Shown one piece after another: positions 56,166 through 64,000 of a stretch of DNA of 64,000 bases (its first letter is position 1; each line of letters begins with the position of its first letter). The DNA is from Pseudonocardia humida (GTDB lineage Bacteria; Actinomycetota; Actinomycetes; Mycobacteriales; Pseudonocardiaceae): positions 1 through 64,000 of the forward strand of contig NZ_JAGSOV010000011.1 in assembly GCF_023898865.1 (NCBI RefSeq), read 5' to 3'. The notes below the pieces were generated by a model. That model saw only the letters and a list, made by a program, of their open reading frames with translations, was not told the DNA's origin and ran no database searches. Position numbers and translations under genes: made by a program.

Positions 56166-56719
56166 CCCTCCACCCAGCCGCGCAGGCGGCGGCCGTCGCG
56201 GTCGTCGGGCCACTGGTCCTGGCGGTTGCGGTCGCGATCGCGGTTGCGGCCGCGCCGGCGCGGGTCGTGCCCGGACAGCGCGTCCTGGACGGCCTGGGCG
56301 ACCCACGAGTTCAGTGACTGCCCGCGCGACGCGGCGGCCTGCTCGGCCTGGCTCTTGATCTGCTCGACCAGCCGCAGCGTGATGCGGCTGATGTCCCCGG
56401 CGTCGGCGGTCGGCCCGAAGCCGGGGAACCCGCCCCCGCGGAACGGGGGCTCCTCGTCCGCGGGCGGCTCGGCGCCGCGGTCGGCGCTGACGGCGACGCG
56501 CACGTCGCGACCGTCCAGGCGCACCTCGACCTCGCGGTCCTCCAGCGCGACGGTGACCTCGGCGGCCAGGTCGGACAGAGCGCTCATGATCGCCAGCCGG
56601 GCGGCGGGCTCGATGGCCGAACCGAGCAGGGCAGCGGTGTTTCGCGTCTGCTCGTCGCCGGCCGCGGCGGCGGACGCGAGGTCCTCCCGCAGCTGTGTGA
56701 CGTACTTGCTCAGGTCCAT
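56162..56719 (-). CDS. Ribbon-helix-helix regulator (HicB-like)
   Basis: The 185-aa protein ends with an RHH DNA-binding fold (ITLRLVEQIKSQAEQAAASRGQ, then SLNSWVAQAVQDAL, about 112-150) and an Arg/Asp-rich tail. The first 75 residues are a helical domain with LRLDGRDVRV-like strands. RHH proteins commonly repress their own operon; the inverted repeat in its promoter supports that. The downstream partner is the DUF4097 gene, not a recognisable toxin. ATG start six bases after the -10 box. Confidence 0.82.
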   Translation of the reverse strand: MDLSKYVTQLREDLASAAAAGDEQTRNTAALLGSAIEPAARLAIMSALSDLAAEVTVALEDREVEVRLDGRDVRVAVSADRGAEPPADEEPPFRGGGFPGFGPTADAGDISRITLRLVEQIKSQAEQAAASRGQSLNSWVAQAVQDALSGHDPRRRGRNRDRDRNRQDQWPDDRDGRRLRGWVEG

Positions 56720-56770
56720 GACACCACTGTGGCGTCAGCGGTGACGCCAGTCAAGGAATCGGTGGCGTCA
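56720..56770 (-). promoter_or_regulatory. Promoter and operator of the RHH-DUF4097 operon
   Basis: On the minus strand TTGACT (56749-56754) and CACAGT (56726-56731) are 17 bases apart, and the ATG is six bases past the second box, so the message is probably leaderless. The inverted repeat TGGCGTCA-N4-TGACGCCA (56730-56749) fills the spacer. A third TGGCGTCA half-site lies at 56763-56770. RHH binding here would block transcription; the same sites are about 95-115 bases from the divergent thyX start. Confidence 0.7.
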
Positions 56771-56849
56771 ATCTGGCGGCGGTCGTGATGTCATCGGCGG
56801 CTCCCCGGGGACCCGGCTAGCTCACACGCGGGCACCCAGCGTCGCGGTT

Positions 56850-56855
56850 TAGGCT
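56850..56855 (+). promoter_or_regulatory. -10 box for leaderless thyX
   Basis: TAGGCT is followed by seven bases (CCCCACC) and the ATG of thyX. Confidence 0.6.
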
Positions 56856-56862
56856 CCCCACC

Positions 56863-57615
56863 ATGCCGGAGACCGTGCCCCTTGGCGTCCAGATCGTGGC
56901 CAAGACCGAGTTCGTCGCCCCGCCGGACGTCCCGTGGAGCACCGACGCCGACGGCGGCCAGGCATTGGCCGAGTTCGCCGGCCGGGCCTGCTACCAGTCC
57001 TGGAGCAAGCCCAACCCCGCGACCGCGACCAACGCCGGCTACCTGCGCCACATCCTGGAGGTCGGGCACCTGTCGGTGCTCGAGCACGGGACGGTCAGCT
57101 TCTACCTGACCGGGCTGTCGCGCAGCCTCACCCACGAGCTGATCCGCCACCGGCACTTCTCCTACAGCCAGCTCTCCCAGCGCTACGTGCCCGAGCGCGA
57201 CGCGGCCATGGTCGAGCCCGAGGTCATCGCCTCCGACCCCGAGCTGCACCAGAAGTTCCTGGACGCCTCGGCCACCGCGGTGAAGGCCTACGAGGAGCTG
57301 CTGGAGGGCCTGGAGAAGCGCTTCGCCGACGTCCCGAACGGCACCCTGCGGCGCAAGCAGGCCCGCCAGGCGGCGCGGGCGATCCTGCCCAACGCCACCG
57401 AGACCCGCATCGTCGTCACCGGCAACTACCGGGCATGGCGCCACTTCATCGCCATGCGCGCCACCGAGCACGCCGACGTCGAGATCCGGGCCCTGGCCAT
57501 CGAGTGCCTGCGCCACCTGCAGCGCGAGGTGCCGAACGTGTTCAACGACTTCGAGATCGGCAGCCTGGAGGACGGCACCGAGATCGCCTCCAGCCCGTTC
57601 GTGACCGAGGGCTGA
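56863..57615 (+). CDS. thyX: Flavin-dependent thymidylate synthase
   Basis: The 250-aa enzyme makes dTMP using FAD and methylenetetrahydrofolate. The ThyX motif RHR-x7-S-x-R is [13 protein letters not shown] (95-107), with FAD-binding [13 protein letters not shown] and the EHADVEIR region after it. Length matches M. tuberculosis ThyX (250 aa). It is preceded by the RHH-DUF4097 pair and followed by an island of non-backbone genes before dapA. Confidence 0.97.
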   Translation: MPETVPLGVQIVAKTEFVAPPDVPWSTDADGGQALAEFAGRACYQSWSKPNPATATNAGYLRHILEVGHLSVLEHGTVSFYLTGLSRSLTHELIRHRHFSYSQLSQRYVPERDAAMVEPEVIASDPELHQKFLDASATAVKAYEELLEGLEKRFADVPNGTLRRKQARQAARAILPNATETRIVVTGNYRAWRHFIAMRATEHADVEIRALAIECLRHLQREVPNVFNDFEIGSLEDGTEIASSPFVTEG

Positions 57616-57637
57616 GGCGTCGCCCGGCCGCCCCGCG

Positions 57638-57643
57638 TACGTT
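57638..57643 (+). promoter_or_regulatory. -10 box for leaderless TIGR03085 gene
   Basis: TACGTT is followed by seven bases (CGGGCCC) and the ATG at 57651. Confidence 0.55.
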
Positions 57644-57650
57644 CGGGCCC

Positions 57651-58277
57651 ATGAACCTCGCCACCGACGAGCGGGCCGCCATCTGCGCCGAGTTCGAGCG
57701 GTCCGGCCCCGACAAGCCGACCCTGTGCGCCGGCTGGAACACCCGCGACCTGCTGGCCCACCTGCTGGTCCGCGAGCGCCAGCCGTGGACGGCGCCGGGC
57801 CTGGTGGTGCCCGCGCTCGGGCCGGTCGTGGACAAGGCCATGCGCGGCTACGCCGACACGCCGTGGCCGGAGATGATCGACCAGCTGCGCGACGGGCCGC
57901 CGGCGTGGTCGCCGTTCCGCATCGGCAAGGTCGACGAGATGGCCAACGGCGCCGAGCTCTTCGTCCACCACGAGGACGTCCGCCGCGGTGAGCCCGGCTG
58001 GGAGCCGCGCCCGCCCGCGAAGGAGCGCGACGACCTGATCTGGGACATGCTCGCCCGCACCGGCCGGATGATGTTCCGCCGGAGCCCGGCCGGGATCGTG
58101 CTGAGCCGGCCGTCGGGTGAGCAGCAGGTCGTCCGGACCGGCCCCGGCGTGGTCACGATCATCGGCGAGCCGGGCGAGCTGCTGCTGGTCGCCTTCGGGC
58201 GCTCGGCCGCGCGCGTGCGGTACGAGGGCGACCCGGCCGCGGTGGAATCGGTCGTCACGTCCGATCGGGGGATCTGA
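57651..58277 (+). CDS. TIGR03085 family protein (DinB/MDMPI-like)
   Basis: The 208-aa protein matches TIGR03085, with an N-terminal four-helix metal-binding bundle like mycothiol-dependent maleylpyruvate isomerase: LCAGWNTRDLLAHLLVRERQPWTAPG (about 25-50), then VHHEDVRR. The His residues of WNTRDLLAHL and FVHHEDV are candidate metal ligands. A mycothiol-dependent reaction is plausible for the fold but not shown. It appears to have its own leaderless promoter. Confidence 0.85.
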   Translation: MNLATDERAAICAEFERSGPDKPTLCAGWNTRDLLAHLLVRERQPWTAPGLVVPALGPVVDKAMRGYADTPWPEMIDQLRDGPPAWSPFRIGKVDEMANGAELFVHHEDVRRGEPGWEPRPPAKERDDLIWDMLARTGRMMFRRSPAGIVLSRPSGEQQVVRTGPGVVTIIGEPGELLLVAFGRSAARVRYEGDPAAVESVVTSDRGI

Positions 58278-58316
58278 CCCGGACGGGATCCCACCCCCGC
58301 ACCCGCACTGCCACAT

Positions 58317-58353
58317 CGCTCACCCATGACGGACGGTGAGCGGGTGTGAGCGG
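58317..58353 (+). promoter_or_regulatory. Inverted repeat upstream of the XRE gene
   Basis: CGCTCACC (58317-58324) and GGTGAGCG (58335-58342) pair perfectly around 10 bases; GTGAGCGG recurs at 58346-58353. The sites end 11 bases before the XRE GTG, in a good place for self-regulation. Confidence 0.55.
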
Positions 58354-58363
58354 TAAGGGATAG

Positions 58364-60575
<2,212 letters not shown>

Positions 60576-60639
60576 TCGTCCGCCCGTTCCCGATGCGGTG
60601 CCGCGCAGGCGCCGCGAGACCACTTTGCGAGGACTATCT

Positions 60640-62430
60640 GTGAGTCGCCCTCCCGCACGGTCCGACCGGCCCCGGTCCGACCGCCGCTCCCGGCCGCCCC
60701 GGCGCGACCAGCGCCGGCCCAGCCCGGCCCCGCCCGAGGAGGTCAACCGCGAGGAGCTGCCCGCCGGGCCCCCTCCCCAGCTGCCCGCTGGCGCGCTGCG
60801 CGTCGTGGCGCTGGGCGGCATCGGCGAGATCGGTCGCAACATGACCGTCTTCGAGTTCGACGGCCGGCTGCTGATCGTCGACTGCGGCGTGCTGTTCCCC
60901 TCGGAGGACTCCCCGGGCGTCGACCTGATCCTGCCCGACTTCCGGGCCATCGAGGACCGCCTCGACGACGTCGAGGCCCTCGTGCTCACCCACGGCCACG
61001 AGGACCACATCGGCGCCGTGCCGTTCCTGCTGCGCCTGCGGCCCGACCTGCCCATCGTCGGGTCGCGGTTCACCCTGGCCCTGGTCGCGGAGAAGTGCCG
61101 CGAGCACCGGCTCACCCCGCGCCTGCACGAGGTCAAGGAGGGCGACCGGCACGCCCACGGCGCGTTCGACTGCGAGTACTTCGCGGTCAACCACTCCATC
61201 CCCGACGCGCTGGCCGTCGCCATCCGCACGCCCGCCGGCATCGTGCTGCACACCGGCGACATCAAGCTCGACCAGCTCCCGCTCGACGGGCGGCTGACCG
61301 ACCTGGCCGGCTTCTCCCGGCTCGGCGACGAGGGCGTCGACCTGTTCCTGGTCGACTCCACCAACTCCGACGTGCCCGGCTTCGTGATCGCCGAGCGGGA
61401 GATCGGGCCCGTGCTGGACGGCGTGTTCCACCGCTCGCCGTCGCGGATCATCGTGGCCTGCTTCGCCAGCCACGTGCACCGCGTGCAGCAGGTCCTCGAC
61501 GCCGCGGTCGCGCACGGGCGCCGGGTCGCGCTCGTGGGCCGGTCGATGGTGCGCAACATGGGCCTGGCGGCCGACCTCGGGTTCCTCAACGTGCCCGAGG
61601 GCCTGCTCATCGACATCGACCAGGCCCTCGACCTGCCCGACGACCAGCTGGTCATCGTGTCCACCGGGTCGCAGGGCGAGCCGCTCTCGGCGCTGGCCCG
61701 GATGGCCCGCGGCGACCACCGCTCGGTGCGGATCATGCCGGAGGACACGATCATCCTGGCCAGCTCGCTGATCCCGGGCAACGAGACCGCCGTCTTCGCG
61801 GTGATCAACGGGCTCAACCGGCTCGGCGCCTCGGTGGTCCACCAGGGCACCGCCAAGGTGCACGTCTCGGGCCACTCGCCGGCCGGTGAGCTGCTGTTCC
61901 TCTACAACGCGGTGCGGCCGAGCAACGTGATGCCGGTGCACGGCGAGTGGCGCCACCTGCGCGCCAACGCCGACCTCGCCATCCGCACCGGGGTCCCCGA
62001 GGACAACGTCGTCATCGCCGAGGACGGCGTCGTCGTCGACCTCGTCGACGGCCGCGCGACGATCACCGGGCGGGTCGAGGTGGGCCGGGTGTACGTCGAC
62101 GGGCTCGCCGTCGGCGACATCGGCGAGTCCACCCTGGGCGACCGGCTCGTGCTGGGGGAGGGCGGCTTCATCTCGATCTCGGTCGCCGTCGACGCCACCA
62201 CCGGGCGCGCGGTCTCGCGCCCGACGCTGTCGGGCCGCGGGTTCTCCGACGACCCCAAGGCGCTCGACGCGGTGCTGCCGCTGGTGGAGGACGAGCTCAG
62301 CCGCACCGAGCAGGAGGGCATCACCGACCCGCACCGCATCGCGCAGTCCGTGCGGCGGGTCGTCGGGCGCTGGGTGGGCGAGACCTACCGGCGCCGCCCG
62401 ATGATCGTGCCCACCGTCCTCGCGGTCTGA
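60640..62430 (+). CDS. rnj: Ribonuclease J
   Basis: The 596-aa metallo-beta-lactamase/beta-CASP nuclease degrades and processes RNA endo- and 5'-exonucleolytically. The first 45 residues are basic and disordered. Zinc motif 1 is HGHEDH (118-123); GDIKLDQLPLDG, SGHSPAGELL and PVHGEWRH follow. The GTG at 60640 has GAGGACT upstream. It follows dapA as in M. tuberculosis (Rv2752c). Confidence 0.96.
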   Translation: MSRPPARSDRPRSDRRSRPPRRDQRRPSPAPPEEVNREELPAGPPPQLPAGALRVVALGGIGEIGRNMTVFEFDGRLLIVDCGVLFPSEDSPGVDLILPDFRAIEDRLDDVEALVLTHGHEDHIGAVPFLLRLRPDLPIVGSRFTLALVAEKCREHRLTPRLHEVKEGDRHAHGAFDCEYFAVNHSIPDALAVAIRTPAGIVLHTGDIKLDQLPLDGRLTDLAGFSRLGDEGVDLFLVDSTNSDVPGFVIAEREIGPVLDGVFHRSPSRIIVACFASHVHRVQQVLDAAVAHGRRVALVGRSMVRNMGLAADLGFLNVPEGLLIDIDQALDLPDDQLVIVSTGSQGEPLSALARMARGDHRSVRIMPEDTIILASSLIPGNETAVFAVINGLNRLGASVVHQGTAKVHVSGHSPAGELLFLYNAVRPSNVMPVHGEWRHLRANADLAIRTGVPEDNVVIAEDGVVVDLVDGRATITGRVEVGRVYVDGLAVGDIGESTLGDRLVLGEGGFISISVAVDATTGRAVSRPTLSGRGFSDDPKALDAVLPLVEDELSRTEQEGITDPHRIAQSVRRVVGRWVGETYRRRPMIVPTVLAV

Positions 62431-62452
62431 GCGGGCGGGGCGAACGGCGACG

Positions 62453-62878
62453 ATGACGCAGGAGAGGGCCGTCGAGCGCCTCCACGACGCGTTCCGGGCC
62501 TGGGTCGTGGGCGGCACCGGCCGCGGCGCCGTCCGGCCGGAGCCGGAGGTGGCGGTCCAGGGCGGGCGCCACCACCGGCCCTCGCTGGCCTGGTACCCGA
62601 CGGCCGATCCGGGCACCGGGGTGCCCGATCTGGTCGTCGAGGTGCCGCACCGGTCGACGCACCACTTCGAGGTGCTGCACAAGCAGCACGAGTACGCCGT
62701 CGCCGGGGTCCGCGAGCTCTGGGTGGTCGACGTGGCGAACGGCCCGCAGGCCCTGGTGTTCCGGGCGACGGGCTCCGCGTGGATGAGCGCCGCCGAGGAC
62801 CTCGACGCGGACGGCGTGCTCACCAGCCCCCTGCTGCCCGGGCTGCGGATCGCGCTGGCCGATCTGCGGTCGAGGTGA
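62453..62878 (+). CDS. Uma2-family putative nuclease
   Basis: The 141-aa protein has the Uma2 PD-(D/E)xK-like core: VPDLVVEVPHRSTHHFEVLHKQ with YAVAGVRELWVVD. The usual N-terminal helical part (DLPEGxRxELIDG) is shortened. Uma2 proteins are common in actinobacteria; nuclease activity is predicted by fold only. No start motif or ribosome binding site is clear. Confidence 0.75.
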   Translation: MTQERAVERLHDAFRAWVVGGTGRGAVRPEPEVAVQGGRHHRPSLAWYPTADPGTGVPDLVVEVPHRSTHHFEVLHKQHEYAVAGVRELWVVDVANGPQALVFRATGSAWMSAAEDLDADGVLTSPLLPGLRIALADLRSR

Positions 62879-62936
62879 TCCGCACGGCCGGTGGACCGGA
62901 TCCCGCGGGGTGCGTCCGCCGAGGGCGGGCACCGCG

Positions 62937-64000
62937 GTGAGCGGGCCGCCGGGGCTCTGGTTCGACCAGGTCCGCGCGGACGGCGACGACCTGGCGCCGC
63001 GCCCGGCCCTCGACGGCGACACCGACGTCGACGTCTGCGTCGTGGGCGCCGGCTACACCGGCCTGTGGACGGCGCACTCGCTGCTGCGCGCCGACCCGAC
63101 GATCCGGGTGCTCGTCGTCGAGCGGCGGATCGCCGGGTTCGGGGCGAGCGGTCGCAACGGCGGGTGGTGCTCGGCGCTGTTCCCGGCCTCGGCAGCGGCG
63201 CTGGCGCGCAGGCACGGTCCCGCCGCCGCCGCGGCGATGCGGGCGGCCATGCGCGACGCCGTCGACGAGGTCGGCGGGGTGGTCGCCGAGGAGGGGATCG
63301 CCTGCGACTGGGTCAAGGGCGGCACCGTCGTCCTGGCCCGCACCCCCGCCCAGCTCGCCAGGGCGCGGTCCGAGGCGGCGGCCTCCGACGAGGAGCGGCT
63401 GCTCGACCGGGACGAGGCCGCGGCGCTGGTCGGGGCGAGCGGGGTGCTGGGCGCGACGTTCACCCCCGACTGCGCGCGCGTGCAACCGGCCCGGCTGGTG
63501 CGCGGGCTGGCCCGCGCCGTCGAGCGGCGCGGGGGCCGCATCGTCGAGGCCACGGCGGCCCACTCGATCGCGCCGGGCCGCGTGGTCACCGAGCGCGGGG
63601 TCGTGCGCGCCCGCTACGTCGTGCGGGCCACCGAGGCGTGGAGCTCGGCGCTGGCCGCCCGGTCGGTGGTGCCGGTGTACTCGCTGATCGTGGCCACCCG
63701 GCCGCTGCCGTCCTCGTTCTGGGACGGCGCGGGGTTGGCCGGTGGGCAGACGTTCTCCGACCACCGCCACCTCGTCGTCTACGGCCAGCGCACCGCCGAC
63801 GACCGCCTGGTCTTCGGCGGGCGCGGGGCGCCCTACCACTGGCGCTCCCGGATCCGCGCCGAGTACGACCACGAGCCGCGGGTCTTCGCCGGTCTGCGCT
63901 CGGCCGCCCGGGAGCTGTTCCCGGCGCTGGCCCCGGCGGACTTCACCCACGCCTGGGGCGGACCGCTCGCCATCCCGCGCGACTGGCACGCCGGCGTCGG
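62937..64000 (+). CDS. FAD-dependent amino-acid/amine oxidoreductase, cut by window end
   Basis: The frame is open to the window end (about 354 residues seen). It is a DadA/glycine-oxidase-like enzyme with GAGYTG (around 37-42), GASGRNGGWCSALFP (about 70), YVVRATEAWSS, and FADG-like GGRGAPYHW. This is the D-amino-acid oxidase/gamma-glutamylputrescine oxidase group; ASGRNGGW fits the latter. GTG at 62937 is the likely start; GTG-rich sequence upstream makes this uncertain. Confidence 0.85.
   Translation, partial: MSGPPGLWFDQVRADGDDLAPRPALDGDTDVDVCVVGAGYTGLWTAHSLLRADPTIRVLVVERRIAGFGASGRNGGWCSALFPASAAALARRHGPAAAAAMRAAMRDAVDEVGGVVAEEGIACDWVKGGTVVLARTPAQLARARSEAAASDEERLLDRDEAAALVGASGVLGATFTPDCARVQPARLVRGLARAVERRGGRIVEATAAHSIAPGRVVTERGVVRARYVVRATEAWSSALAARSVVPVYSLIVATRPLPSSFWDGAGLAGGQTFSDHRHLVVYGQRTADDRLVFGGRGAPYHWRSRIRAEYDHEPRVFAGLRSAARELFPALAPADFTHAWGGPLAIPRDWHAGV

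Overview
The window is chromosomal DNA of a very high-GC actinobacterium. GC-rich third codon positions, many GTG starts, ATGA/GTGA start-stop overlaps and gene content fit the Pseudonocardiaceae, with Pseudonocardia or a close relative most likely; this placement is inference. I see no rRNA, tRNA, CRISPR array, intact insertion sequence, prophage or origin.

Layout. (i) 1-8670: a poly-C tract, a DEAD-box helicase, a RIO-type kinase, YaaA, then a methionine block (metY, metX) preceded by a cysteine-containing leader peptide, a DUF2231 membrane protein and a stand-alone GTP cyclohydrolase II. (ii) 9002-17067: an accessory cluster. A tightly overlapped minus-strand operon carries an MDR dehydrogenase, a pterin-synthase-fold protein, a GT4 glycosyltransferase, a methyltransferase and a flippase-like membrane protein. 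Facing away from it are a CDP-alcohol phosphatidyltransferase, an FAD monooxygenase, a RibD-type reductase and a RibD-type deaminase. With the nearby cyclohydrolase this looks like an uncharacterised pathway using a GTP-derived pyrimidine or pterin. (iii) 17110-28381: proS, then an uncharacterised module (FAD-like protein, small membrane protein, FHA protein, CPA2 antiporter, kinase-like protein), YjbQ, a PLP enzyme, a ferritin-like protein and a lipoprotein.

(iv) 28694-37939: the translation block rimP-nusA-ylxR-infB-DUF503-rbfA-nrnA-methyltransferase-MATE. (v) 37949-50236: DUF5995, a large LuxR regulator, an ECF sigma factor, then truB-ribF-HTH-(broken 2'-5' RNA ligase)-rpsO-pnp-pepR-DUF456. 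(vi) 50273-64000: two hairpin elements around a dead sugar-porter fragment, dapB, GNAT, VOC, EamA and YcaQ genes, a DUF4097/ribbon-helix-helix pair, thyX, a TIGR03085 protein, an XRE/DUF397 island, dapA, rnj, Uma2 and a truncated FAD oxidoreductase. Blocks iii-vi keep the gene order of the proS to rnj region of Mycobacterium tuberculosis (Rv2845c-Rv2752c), so accessory genes can be recognised as insertions into that backbone.

Regulation visible in the DNA: many genes have an xAnnnT box 6-7 bases before the start codon, as in leaderless transcripts; metYX appears to be controlled by a leaderless cysteine leader peptide; the ribbon-helix-helix gene has an inverted repeat inside its own promoter spacer; a VOC gene and an XRE gene have clear inverted repeats upstream; and three long hairpins of one family lie near gene ends and before dapB. 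Some G/C homopolymer stretches (window start, dapB 5' end) may be sequencing errors rather than biology.
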